In this document: positions 24,687 through 34,794 of the stretch, one piece after another
How positions within the stretch are numbered: position 1 is the stretch's first letter
How the letters are laid out: the number at the start of each line of letters is the position of its first letter
Assembly: GCA_963920575.1 (NCBI GenBank)
Contig: OY986970.1
Location: 25,377,869 to 25,441,868 of the forward strand
Length of the DNA: 64,000 bases
Source: Narthecium ossifragum
Taxonomy: Eukaryota > Streptophyta > Magnoliopsida > Dioscoreales > Nartheciaceae
Reading direction: 5' to 3'
The notes under the pieces: model-generated
What the model saw: only the letters and a program-made list of their open reading frames with translations
Databases searched by the model: none
What the model was told of the DNA's origin: nothing
Program-made: the position numbers and the translations under genes

Positions 24687-25896
24687 CTGCGAGCAGGCAT
24701 TATATGAGAGAGACTATAAAGCGGAGGGAGGGAGATAAAGAGAGATAGTGTTTGTCGTGCTTAACACAGAGCTTTAAACGGAGAAAACAACTCCCAACAT
24801 CAGCACGACCAAACCCAACACATCAGACACAAAACAAATTGCATTTTACTGAGAACAGTGTCTATGCAAGAATTCCCCTTTCACTTTTAAAAGCAAATTT
24901 ACAAGATATATCTTCAAAGAGAAAGAAGAACAACAAGAAGAATAGAATGCAAACAGGATGACAAAGAACCACCAGTACTAAGTAAAGAAAACTTTTGTAG
25001 GATAAAAGCACTAGTTTTGTCAAAATTGTATATTACCATGAATATGACAGCAAAACAAAGCATCGGATCTTGCTCTTCCTTTCTGTTGCAAACAAACCTC
25101 CACGTTACTCTTTGATGTAACGCATGAGGAAAGCTCTATTACACTTATTTTCGATCTGCTATATGAGAAGGAAGGAATAGACCGTAACTACAAGAAATCG
25201 AATGCATGAGCACGTAGTTACTTAGGGAGCATATCAAACATGCGAGGAGGCTCCAGGTATGTAAAGAGCTTGCATTTGAGGCAGAGCCTTGGGTTAAACC
25301 AGAAAGATACAAGTTATCAAAGAAACCCCAAATAGTCAGGACAACAATTCCTGGCTATACTTGGGTTTATACTCATGCTGGGATTTCTTAATATGATAAA
25401 TACTCCAGCCTAAGAAATATCTGAGGGCAATTAGTTACGCACATAAATTTGTCACTGCAGAGTGAGAATTCAGGCACAAACAAAGAATAACCAAAACTAA
25501 ACTCCATCGGCTAAAAATATTCAATGGCCCATACGAATTAGTTTTTGTTGAAAGAGATATTTTTTAGTCTGCTCTGATCATCAACCTCAAAACTTTCAAA
25601 GATCAATCAATCTCCCATGATAGGTGAGACTACCATCGTGAGAATTAACCAAAGTTCCAAAAACTCAAACTTTTCCGTCCAAAGTAACAAATTTCCAATA
25701 AGGCAAGCCGACAAAACAATTTTCCAACAAGCCGTACAATATCTCTGCAAAGTATCGTGGAAACCCAAAAACAAATTGTGCCTCGCGCCGAAAAACCCCT
25801 AAAACCAAGTAAAAGAACCAATCTTTCTAATCTTCCAAACACCGTCGCAACAAAGCGGCTACCAAATCAACCAACGGAGGAATAAAAATCCCTTAC

Positions 25897-26100
25897 CGAG
25901 CCGGAAAAACTTCGCCTTGATAACAAGTGCGCCCACCCAGCCCTTCGGAGCAGACGACTCTCCACTCCACCGGAAAGACTATCTGGGGTTCACCGTCTCC
26001 AATGCAGGGATCACCAACAGGAACCCCTACGGCTCTTAAAACCTCGAATTGAAAGCAACTGGGATGATTGGAGATACAAATAGAGAGAAGAGAGAGACGA
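25897..26100 (-). other. Probable 5'UTR exon of the MEI2-like gene (right edge approximate)
   Basis: On the minus strand a pyrimidine-rich leader ends in CTCG followed by GTAAGGG, a strong splice donor with its last exon base at 25897. The matching acceptor is GCAG before 24686, giving a 5'UTR intron of about 1.2 kb. No long reading frame lies in the exon. The transcription start near 26100 is a guess. Confidence 0.55.
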
Positions 26101-26199
26101 GTTGGAAGGAGGGACTAGGGATTCCGCTGTATTTGAATGGGAGATGGCGTCCGCTGCTTAAGAGAGTCCTGGGCTAATTCGGTTTCGTAATTGTTGGGT

Positions 26200-26340
26200 T
26201 TATCCAATCAATACTTTTAAAAGTTGACGTGGATTATTGGGGGATATATCCATATATAGATAATGGGAATTTGGAAATTTTCAAATCTTGATGCAGGGGT
26301 ACTTTGGATGGGATTATGGCAGCCGTTGGATTATTGTTTT
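26200..26340. promoter_or_regulatory. Upstream region of the MEI2-like gene
   Basis: The short AT-rich stretch between the probable first exon and the repeat at 26.3 kb would contain the proximal promoter. No specific element is recognised. Confidence 0.3.
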
Positions 26341-26364
26341 TCTCAATAATTGAACATCAGATAC

Positions 26365-26690
26365 TCTTTTAAGAGGATGCATGCATCAACTGATGCAGCA
26401 TCATGATCCAAACTCATGTTTGGTTGATCAGATGCATCATCAGTTGATGCAAAAAGGTGGCTTCATGCAGCATTAGGTGATGCAGTAAAATTGGTTGCAT
26501 CAAGCATCAGTTGATGCAACACATATCAATCAAACATAAAACGAAAGATTGGATTAGATGAAATAGATATATCAACTGATGCAATACATACCAACTAAAC
26601 AGAAAATGAGTTAATACTGCATCCGTTGATACAAACAATCAAATAATTATTTATGTATCAACCGATGCAAGCAACCAAACGCCCTTTGTT
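26365..26690. mobile_element. Non-autonomous repeat with iterated AGTTGATGCA motifs, copy 1
   Basis: At least six copies of CATCAACTGATGCA/TGCATCAGTTGATGCA variants occur on both strands in about 320 bp, many as near-perfect dyads. The right edge reads CAACCAAACGCCC, like the tips of many plant MITEs. The order of shared words matches 28130-28490, so this is one family. No coding content. Confidence 0.6.
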
Positions 26691-26699
26691 TCGTTGATT

Positions 26700-28120
26700 T
26701 ACACCACTTAGCTTGGACAGTCCTATTAACATGAGATGCATCGGCTAATGTACGTTTTGTTTTGCATTTATCAGGTCACATCATTCGATGTATCAGGCAC
26801 TAGGCAAACAACCATATGAGCTCATCTGACCAATGTTTTATAGTTACATTTTGATCATTGTCAAAGTAGCTGATGGGAGAACGATCAGCAACTACTAATT
26901 TAGGAAAAACTGAAGATCCATATCCAAGCTCAATCTCATAGATTCCACAACCACATTGACGCGAAAAGTTTACTAACAAAATTAAATAATGAGATGATAT
27001 CTCCTTTTCCATGTTTCTTAATTCTCGAAATCCTACTCCAATTGAATAATAATCTAATTAAACACATAATAATAATAATAATTCCGATACACTTTTATTA
27101 TCTCCCATGCAAATATAATTATTCCTTCCCCGTGACTTTCCATAACATTTTAATGAAAGGTATCCATAAAGTTGACGAGGGAGAATATCCTAGTACTTAT
27201 GCTCCAATTGCTCAAAGTGGTGTAGCATCTATTGACTAGTAAATTAATATACGGATCAGAAGTGGTTGTTGAGACTACTATAGCGAAAGAGTGGGGGCTC
27301 AAAAGACGATGAAGTTAGAAGGAAGTGACATCCGTGATGGGAAGTGACATCATCCTTTAAACATTCAAAAGGGTTAAACATTCAAAAGGTTTAGCGTCAC
27401 GTTTCCGTTTTCATTTGATTTTGACCACCAAGTCTGGTGGAGTCACTTATAATGGTCAAGCCATGTGGCATTGGAGTCCATTGTTATTTCCATTAATTAC
27501 AGAACACTCATGTTCCGTGTAGCAGTGTAACACGCATTTTTCACATGGACACGTTTGCGTGTCATGTAATTATAGGACTATATAATTGATTGACTACAAT
27601 AGTTTTCATAGGTTGGAACTCTAAAATAGTCCATTGTGTAGTAAGAAGACTGATCCATATGGATCATGGATTAGTGGTTAGGGAAACAATAAATAAACTT
27701 ACTTATATGAGAAGAAATCAAGGTTTCAAGCTTATCTAGAGTGAAAAATTACTATATTCTTGGTTTCAAGTCTTTTGGCATGTATTGTTTCAAGTCTCCG
27801 TGTGCAAATTTTATTATATTCATGGTTTCAAGTCTTTTTGGCATGTATTATTGCGGTGGTCGGATTGACGGATCTAAATTTAGGATCAAAGACTAACTGT
27901 TAAGCAGTCAAATTGAGAAGCAATGTGTAATCAATAATGGACCAGGGCCGTTCATTGGGCTGCAGCCGCTGCACGCATCACTGCTGTGCTGTTTGCCGAA
28001 CGTCTCAGCCTGTTTGGTTCGCTGTAGCACTTGATGCGGTCATTTAGCTCATTTTCACACACACTGTATCGGGGCCTAACGTCGACGCAAACATTTCAAA
28101 GGAGATATTTGATGTTATAT
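26700..28120. other. AT-rich intergenic DNA with minor repeats
   Basis: No gene is recognised. A short AAT repeat lies near 27067-27081. The phrase GGTTTCAAGTCTTTTGGCATGTATT is partly repeated at about 27762 and 27822 as a weak tandem duplication. Otherwise nothing stands out. Confidence 0.5.
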
Positions 28121-28129
28121 TTGGTTGTC

Positions 28130-28495
28130 TATATTAACTGATGTATGTAGCATCATGGTTTAAACCCATGTTTGATTGATCAGATGCATCAACTGATGAT
28201 GCATCAACTGATGCTGCATCAATTGATGCAAAAAGGTAGCTTCATACATCATCAGGTGATGCAGCAAAATTGGCAGCATCAGTTGATGCATCACGTGATA
28301 TCATCGCATACCAATCAAAAAGAAAACGAAGGATTGGATTGGATGAAATAGCTGTATCAACTGATGCAATACATACCAACCAAACAGAAAACGAGCTAAT
28401 ACGGTATCGATTGATACAAGCAACCAAACACTTGTTTATGTATCAACTGATGCAATGCATCAACATAATACAAGCAATCAAACGCCCCTTAGACT
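28130..28495. mobile_element. Non-autonomous repeat with iterated AGTTGATGCA motifs, copy 2
   Basis: Same family and orientation as 26365-26690: shared phrases include GATCAGATGCATCA, ATGCAAAAAGGT, GATTGGATT(A/G)GATGAAATAG and CCAAACAGAAAA(C/T)GAG, ending CAATCAAACGCCCCTTAG. Its motif cluster at 28190-28225 is more regular than in copy 1. Confidence 0.6.
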
Positions 28496-28904
28496 CAGAG
28501 CCTGAAAGGGGATTCATCAACATTGGAAGATTTTTTAGCATTAAAAAAAGGACACATAAAGTGCTAATGTGGCTCACAAACTGTATTGAGTGATGCAGCA
28601 TGACTTGACTATTTCAGGTGGTGAGTCCAATACAGAATATGACTGCACCTGTTTTTGCTGCATCAGCCTGCTCAAATGTGGCCAATTTCTATTATTAGTT
28701 ACGTCGTAGGCTAAAATAAGCCCAAAAAAAAGCCCCAAAAATCATGATTCCATGTTGAAACCGGCACTATGCGAGATGGGGTGTAGTTGGACTGCCGGTT
28801 TTAGGGTGCGTTGGGTTACGTGAATCGTTAGTGCACTCTGATCGTGGGATGCATGCATCGTGGGCCATCTAATGCTGGTGTTTGGTTTGCCTTTGGGATC
28901 ATAT

Positions 28905-29110
28905 GATGCAACATTATTCATATAATGTTCACATTAAAATAATATATATATGTATTATTCGTATAATTTTCACATAATGATGTAATAAAGTTAAAATTTA
29001 ATATATATACATTAAAAATTTAATATATATTATATGATATTTTAATATTATATATATTAAAATTTAACTTTATTACATCATTATGTGACCTTTATATGAA
29101 TAATATATAT
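28905..29110. repeat. AT-rich palindrome left of the endogenous virus
   Basis: Arms carrying CACATAATGATGTAATAAAG (from about 28974) and its inverse (ending about 29088) surround an AT-only centre. Outer flanks also match in inverse (ATTCATATAA). It would form a cruciform and borders the TA tract into which the viral sequence is inserted. Confidence 0.7.
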
Positions 29111-29160
29111 ATTATTGATATATATATATATATTATTGATATATATATCAATAATATAGT

Positions 29161-29700
29161 CATTGGAAGTCAAAATTCATTGATGGATTACCTAATCTAT
29201 TTGCTGAACGTGTGAGAAATTATATGCGGGAACAGAATGGTGGTATAATCCCCTTCGAGTCTTGCACTTATGGAGCATTAATAAATGCTTGCATTCATGA
29301 AGGATTAAGTTTATGTAATGATATTAAATTAAAACATCAATTAAAAACGCATAAACTTACTGAAAAGAGACAGCTTGGAGAATTCTGCGAGCAGTTTGCC
29401 TTTGATGAACCTCGAAAGCTGAAACCACCTCCTGAACGAATAGAAAAAAGGAGAAAACCCTTTTTTAAAAAGAAATTTAAGAAATCTATACCACAAAAGG
29501 GTAATACTCAAAAACGACCTAAAATAGATAAAAGTAAAGCAAAATGCTTTAAATGTGGTAAAATTGGCCACTACGCTAATCGATGTTATACTAAGAAAAA
29601 AATTAATGAAATAGAAGACGAGGGATTAAAGAAATCTTTATATAAGGTTATGATTACTACTGATTCCGACACTGATAATTCAATAGAATATGCTGAATAA
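29161..29700 (+). CDS. Pararetroviral coat protein, C-terminal part with CCHC zinc knuckle
   Basis: The frame is open from the left junction, so the methionine at 29212 is internal and not a true start. Early residues (FIDGLPNLFAERV, YGALI) resemble the conserved core of caulimovirid coat proteins. A basic Pro/Lys-rich stretch follows, then the zinc knuckle C-x2-C-x4-H-x4-C in KCFKCGKIGHYANRC, and an acidic tail. The stop TAA is at 29698-29700, 11 bases into the next frame. The N-terminal part is lost at the TA junction, so it cannot encode a full coat protein. Confidence 0.8.
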   Translation, partial: HWKSKFIDGLPNLFAERVRNYMREQNGGIIPFESCTYGALINACIHEGLSLCNDIKLKHQLKTHKLTEKRQLGEFCEQFAFDEPRKLKPPPERIEKRRKPFFKKKFKKSIPQKGNTQKRPKIDKSKAKCFKCGKIGHYANRCYTKKKINEIEDEGLKKSLYKVMITTDSDTDNSIEYAE

Positions 29701-32050
29701 CCTTTCTATTAATATGATATCCTTCAATAAAGATTTTATTGCTAAGCTTTTGACTGAAGGAGACATAGCTCCTGATCTTAAAGCTCAGTTAATTGATATG
29801 TGTTTAAAACATAATCAAAAGATTGAAGCCCCTCGAATTGACAATACATATAGACTGTCTGAAGTTTTAAGACGACGACAAGAAAAGACTGTTAAGACTC
29901 TGTCTCTTGCAGAACTTAACAAAGAGGTTAATAACCTTAAAAGCGAAATTAAAATGCTTAAAGAACAAAATGACTATATACTTTCGTACATTAAAACGAA
30001 AGATTTAGAAATTCCACCAAATACCAGTAACCAAGCGGTACTTGAGACTGGTCAATGTTCTAAGAGTCCCGAAGAAGAATTTCTGGTACAACTTGTACAA
30101 CAAGTTACTACTCAAAAATGGTATGTTGAAATTACTCTTGTCCTCTCAGAATATGAGACTATCCCAAAGTTAATTGCTTTAATAGATAGTGGTGCTGATT
30201 TAAATTGTATTCGTGAAGGAATTATTCCTTCTAAATTCTTTGAAAAAACTACTCAAGCTCTTAGCGGCGCTAGTGGTAATAAATTAGAAGTCAATTTTAA
30301 GCTTCCTAAAGCTTATGTTTGTATACAAGATACTTGTATTCCAACCTCATTTGTGTTAATTAAAGATTTATCTCAACACTTAATTCTTGGAACACCCTTT
30401 TTACATCAAATTATGCCTCTTGAAAGGGTAGATGCATCTGGAATAAGCGCCAGATATAAGAACTCTCCAATTACTATGCAATTCATCACAGAACCACAAA
30501 CTAGAATCCTTAATGAAATTAAAGATATTCTGCTCAAAGAAAATCAAATAAATTTTTTGAAAGAAGAAATTTCTTATGTTCATTTAGAACAACAATTACA
30601 GAAGCCCGCTACTAAAGATCTAATAGAACAGATTGATAAACAATTTCAACAATCAGTTTGCGGCTCTGTTCCTAATGCTTTTTGGGACAGGAAAAAACAT
30701 ATTGTGGAATTACCTTATGAAGACTCTTTTGATGAACGGAATATTCCGACTCGGGCAAGACCTTGCCAAATGAATCAAGAATATCTTGATCTATGTAAGA
30801 AAGAGATTGCTTCTCTAATAGAGAAGAAATTAATTAGAAAATCTTACTCTCCATGGAGTTGTACAGCATTTTATGTGAATAATAATGCTGAGAAAGAACG
30901 AGGTGTTCCTCGTCTAGTTATTAATTACAAACCTCTTAATAAGGTGCTTAAATGGATTCGTTATCCTATCCCTAATAAAAGGGATTTACTTAATAGAATT
31001 TATAAAGCAAAAGTTTTTTCTAAGTTTGATTTAAAATCAGGATATTGGCAAATTCAAGTTAACGAAAAAGATCGTTATAAAACAGCCTTTACCGTTCCTT
31101 TTGGACATTACGAATGGAATGTAATGCCATTTGGTTTGAAAAATGCTCCTTCTGAATTTCAGAATATTATGAATGATATTTTTATTCCTTACACTAACTT
31201 TATTTTGTCATATATAGATGATATACTCATCTTTTCGGATACCATTGATCAGCATGTGAAGCATTTAGAAATATTTAGACATTTAGCCATTCATAATGGA
31301 TTAGTCATATCGGCTTCAAAAATGAAGCTCTTCCAAACAGAAATTCGATTTTTAGGACATAATATCGGTAAAGGAATAATTATTCCTATTGATAGAAGTA
31401 TAGAATTTGCTTCCAAATTCCCTGATATTATTACAGATACAAATCAACTACAACGATTTCTCGGAGCTTTAAATTATGTTTCTGACTACTATAAAGACTG
31501 GGCTAAAGATACAGCTATTCTTTATAATCGTCTTAAAAAGAATCCTCCTCCTTGGACAGAGGATCATACTAATGCTATTAAATTAATCAAGACTAAAGTC
31601 ATTAATCTTCCTTGTACACATCTGCTTAAACCAGAGTGTAAAAAAATTGTTGAAACTGACGCCAGTAATATTGGCTATGGTGGTATTCTTAAACAAATAT
31701 GCCCTTCTTCTACTAAAGAAGAATTAGTTAGATACACATCCGGAAAGTGGAATCCCACTCAGTTTAATTATTCTACAATTAAAAAAGAAATGCTTTCTAT
31801 CATTAAATGTCTTTATAAATTTCAAGACGATATTCTTAATCAGTATTTTATTCTTCGTATAGATTGTAGTTCTGCTAAAACTGTTATTGAAAAAGATGTT
31901 AAAAATCTTACTTCCAAACAAATCTTTGCTCGATGGCAAGCTGAATTAGCTGTCTTTGATTTCACTATTGAATTTATTCCTAGTAAAACTAATGTTTTAC
32001 CTGATTTTCTTACCCATGAATTTCTTCAGGGTGCTTATGAGCCGGCCTGA
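29690..32050 (+). CDS. Pararetroviral protease-reverse transcriptase-RNase H polyprotein
   Basis: An uninterrupted frame of 786 codons. After a Leu/Lys/Glu-rich coiled-coil stretch (about residues 80-105) comes a retroviral-type aspartic protease with the active-site motif DSGAD. The RT domain contains VINYKPLN, FSKFDLKSGYWQI, the FGLKNAPSEFQ box and the catalytic YIDD. The RNase H domain follows (VETDASNIGYGG). The start codon overlaps the end of the coat frame by 11 bases. There is no integrase, as expected for Caulimoviridae. An intact frame of this length in a genomic copy points to fairly recent integration or purifying constraint. Confidence 0.9.
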   Translation: MLNNLSINMISFNKDFIAKLLTEGDIAPDLKAQLIDMCLKHNQKIEAPRIDNTYRLSEVLRRRQEKTVKTLSLAELNKEVNNLKSEIKMLKEQNDYILSYIKTKDLEIPPNTSNQAVLETGQCSKSPEEEFLVQLVQQVTTQKWYVEITLVLSEYETIPKLIALIDSGADLNCIREGIIPSKFFEKTTQALSGASGNKLEVNFKLPKAYVCIQDTCIPTSFVLIKDLSQHLILGTPFLHQIMPLERVDASGISARYKNSPITMQFITEPQTRILNEIKDILLKENQINFLKEEISYVHLEQQLQKPATKDLIEQIDKQFQQSVCGSVPNAFWDRKKHIVELPYEDSFDERNIPTRARPCQMNQEYLDLCKKEIASLIEKKLIRKSYSPWSCTAFYVNNNAEKERGVPRLVINYKPLNKVLKWIRYPIPNKRDLLNRIYKAKVFSKFDLKSGYWQIQVNEKDRYKTAFTVPFGHYEWNVMPFGLKNAPSEFQNIMNDIFIPYTNFILSYIDDILIFSDTIDQHVKHLEIFRHLAIHNGLVISASKMKLFQTEIRFLGHNIGKGIIIPIDRSIEFASKFPDIITDTNQLQRFLGALNYVSDYYKDWAKDTAILYNRLKKNPPPWTEDHTNAIKLIKTKVINLPCTHLLKPECKKIVETDASNIGYGGILKQICPSSTKEELVRYTSGKWNPTQFNYSTIKKEMLSIIKCLYKFQDDILNQYFILRIDCSSAKTVIEKDVKNLTSKQIFARWQAELAVFDFTIEFIPSKTNVLPDFLTHEFLQGAYEPA

Positions 32051-33416
32051 GCCCCCTCTTTGGGGGCGGTGGAGTCGTGGCGGTCGTGGTCGTATTCGCT
32101 ATGCTGGAATTTCCGGCCGCGGTTATGGTGTTCCTGGTAGAGGTTATACCTCCGAATTCGAAAGAGGTCATACCTCCAATACTACTGAATCCGAGTATGG
32201 TAATAGCTGACGTACCATTCGCAAACAGCAAGGTAGAAGTACTACTTCTAAACCTCAAGAAAATATTTCTAAAGAAAATATCACTAATAGTGATGAGGCA
32301 AAGTCCTTTGCGGAAGCCACTACTAAAGAAATTGATCTCGGAATGATTACCAAATCGGCTTATGAAATCATGATTCATATTGAGCCAGAAGATATGTGTT
32401 ACTCTGATAATCCAGAGAAATTACGCCAAAAATATTTGGACAATGCTTACTATCCGGCATCTGTTTATCAGCCGAGAAAATGGATGGAAGCTCTGTTATC
32501 ACAGAGAGAAGTTTATTTTGAGCACTTCTTCAAAAACTCCGATGACAGGAGACCACCTACTTATAGTAAGTGCACTATCAAGAATATCTTGACACCAAAA
32601 GAGTGGGGGTTTAGTACTCTGAAGCCCATCCCTTTTAAAATTGACAAAGAAAGTTATACTTTTAATTACTGGGATTATAAGCAGGCCTTCTATACCGCAT
32701 TTTTATGCGAAAATGAGAATTTGAAGCATACTTGGTTTCTCAAGCTTTGCCCTGAGGTCCTTCATAAGGAATTTCCAACATGGATTTATGATTGGTGGCG
32801 TAAATATGGCGCTGAACTGGAAATTTTACCTACACCAATTCTTGCACTTTATGATCAATGGGTTTCTACACACCCGGTTCTTTCTTCTATTCCGGAGAAC
32901 GAAGTAGTTGAGGGAATGTTTCCTCTTTATTTCTTTGCTGAGGCAGAGATTCCCTGGATATGGAAATGGTTTTCTTCCGTGGATATTGATGAACTATGTT
33001 GCCCTTGTCTCATAAGACAATACCAAATTAAATGGTGGAAAGGCTTGGATGTTAAGACTAAGGTCTTTGAAATCCAAGAAATTATTAAGGCTAATGAAAG
33101 CCTATTAAAAGAAAAAAGAATGCTTGAACCACCAAGAGAACATTCTATGATTCGGCTACAAAAAATGTTTGAACGACAATTTCCTCATGCATCTGAAAAT
33201 GAAATCATGCAGAAATGTTATGAACATTTAAAAAACCAATTTACTAGCCATTTTGCTAGTCCTGACAGAGCAGATGATCTCATGCAAGATGCTCAAGACC
33301 CTTATGGTGATCACGAGGCAATCTGGACCCAGATTATTTCCCAAGATTTGCCAGGGAAAAAGAAGGGTGGACCTACCACCAGTGGTGGAGCATCCACTAG
33401 CTCCTCCACCCACTAG
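32037..33416 (+). pseudogene. Third pararetroviral frame, RG-rich N-terminus, unknown function, one in-frame stop
   Basis: Its ATG lies 14 bases before the end of the polymerase frame. The first about 57 codons are Arg/Gly-rich (RGGRGRIRYAG, GRGYGVPGRGY), an RNA-binding type of composition. A single TGA at 32208-32210 breaks the frame. The remainder runs open to the stop at 33416, and its long open part starts at a methionine at 32343. It is rich in Trp and aromatic residues, and ends in a Ser/Thr/Gly tail. I do not recognise a domain. By position it corresponds to the downstream frame of some Caulimoviridae (a transactivator in caulimoviruses, unknown in florendovirus-like genomes); no function can be assigned. 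Confidence 0.6.
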
Positions 33417-33855
33417 TGATATGCTTATGTCACCTAGCCTTTTGAAGATTCGCTCCTGATAAGATCAGATAATGCCCCACTCACTCGACTGCAAACCAAC
33501 TCAGCACACGAAGTGGCGGGCCCTACCTTTTGAGCATTATTGCTCCACTGAGCCGACAGGATTAAAAGAGAAATATTCTCTCAATAATGTAGCTTTACTT
33601 AGCCTTGAAGGCTTGTACCTCTATATAAGAGGAAGAACTCGTCTGAGTTCAGTACGCTGGTTTTCACCCACTCTCCTCTTGTAACCTCTCTTCCCCTTGT
33701 AATCAAGAACCAGTGGAATATAGCTAAGCCTTTGTAAGTATCTTCTTCTTCTTATTACTTTGTTTGGGTAATTTTTGGAACGCTTATCCCAAGGCTGGAA
33801 CTTTCATAGTTCAGTTCTACCTTCCGATCCTTTCATAAGGATCGGCAACATCGAA
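33417..33855 (+). promoter_or_regulatory. Pararetroviral intergenic region with 35S-like promoter
   Basis: A TATA box in CCTCTATATAAGAGGAAG (TATATAA at 33622-33628) closely resembles the core of caulimovirus 35S promoters. The stretch after it would be the start of the pregenomic RNA leader. No initiator tRNA-Met primer site is present because the copy ends in TA-rich DNA near 33856. Confidence 0.65.
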
Positions 33856-33965
33856 AATTTTAATATATATATATTAAAATATTATATTATTTTAATCTCA
33901 ATATAATATATATATATATATATATATTCATATAATGCTGTGAATATACATATACATATTACATA

Positions 33966-34308
33966 TCAACCTTATAAGGAGCAATAACGGTTAACCTGCA
34001 TTAATTCATATCCCCTAAGTTTCTTTATATATATTCTCTAAGTTTGCTTTATATAAACCTGCATTAATTCATATCAACCTAAGTTCTATTAATATTATCT
34101 TATGCAATATGCAAAGACATATATTTTATTTTATATTTTATTGGCTATGTTTTATGGTGGCAGTGAACAAAAAGCTATGACCAACCTTCGAACCCTGGAC
34201 CACCTACGGGTCAACACAACCGTCTAACCAGACAAACTACATGGAGTTTGTTAAAATTTTATATTAATAATAACTAAAAACTGTGCCAGGGGCACATGCG
34301 AGTACTAG
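33966..34308 (+). mobile_element. Short Helitron-like element, 343 bp
   Basis: It starts TCAACCTTATAA after an A and ends CTAG before a T, the A/T insertion rule of Helitrons. The 3' end has a perfect 6-bp hairpin TGTGCC-AGG-GGCACA followed 8 bases later by CTAG (34305-34308). The first about 40 bp match, inverted, the element at 37993-38359. No coding content. Confidence 0.7.
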
Positions 34309-34720
34309 TATATATACATCAGCGGATCTCGCCTTTGTCACGCCTGGAGAAGGGTCGTCGATCGACGAGATGACCACATCTGGAACTAGACGGGGTTGGG
34401 AAGGGCGGAGGTGGAGTCCTCACTGGAGTGGGTTCGCTGGGAGATGTCGGGGAACCGGGAGAGATGATGTCCTTGGTGAAGGGTCAGTGTCGGGTTCGTC
34501 AGTGAAGAGCTCGCGCGAGGGTGCATTGTATGAAACGACCATTTCATATGATGCATGAAATCAACAAAAAATGTATCGTATGATGCATGCGTCGCGTGAT
34601 GCGTTGTGTAAACTAAACGATGAATCGGAGTATCAGAATGCACCGTGCGAACCAAACTGGTGATGGGGGTATCAGGGTGCATCGCGCAACCCTGATACAG
34701 CCCAACCAAACAGCCCCTAA
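34309..34720. other. ELP4 upstream region with MITE-like right edge
   Basis: The stretch from about 34530 to 34719 carries GATGCATG-type words and ends CAACCAAACAGCCCCTAAG, a typical MITE tip. A possible partner end (TTTTAGGGTGCGTTGGGTT) lies at 28798, on the other side of the virus. The start of the ELP4 promoter is probably here too. Confidence 0.4.
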
Positions 34721-34794
34721 GGCGACGGCTCGGGACCCCGCTGTAGAGCGCGCCGCCCTCGCTTGCTAATGGCGACGGCTCGGGACCCCGCTGC
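34721..34794 (+). repeat. 23-bp direct repeat spanning the ELP4 start codon
   Basis: GGCGACGGCTCGGGACCCCG occurs at about 34722 and again at about 34771, where it is codons 2-8 of ELP4. The first copy lacks an ATG and directly follows the MITE-like tip. Confidence 0.85.

Larger units (their letters stand above)
29155..33855 (+). mobile_element. Endogenous pararetrovirus fragment (Caulimoviridae), 5'-truncated
   Basis: About 4.7 kb of pararetroviral sequence in genome order: the 3' part of a coat protein, an aspartic protease-RT-RNase H frame, a third frame, and a promoter/leader region. No LTRs or integrase are present, which separates it from LTR retrotransposons. Both ends lie in TA-repeat DNA (29109-29158 and about 33856-33925), the kind of site reported for endogenous tungrovirus-like and florendovirus integrations. 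The movement protein and the first part of the coat protein are missing. The genus is unresolved; separate coat and polymerase frames argue against a simple badnavirus. Confidence 0.85.

Noticed and set aside
29155..33855. Interpretation as an LTR retrotransposon
   Set aside because: There is no integrase and no LTR pair at the edges. The coat-like zinc-knuckle protein and the 35S-like promoter fit a pararetrovirus.
34185..34235. Possible tRNA remnant (TTCGAACCCTGG resembles a T-loop)
   Set aside because: No acceptor stem, D-arm or anticodon arm can be paired around it, and the stretch lies inside the Helitron-like element.
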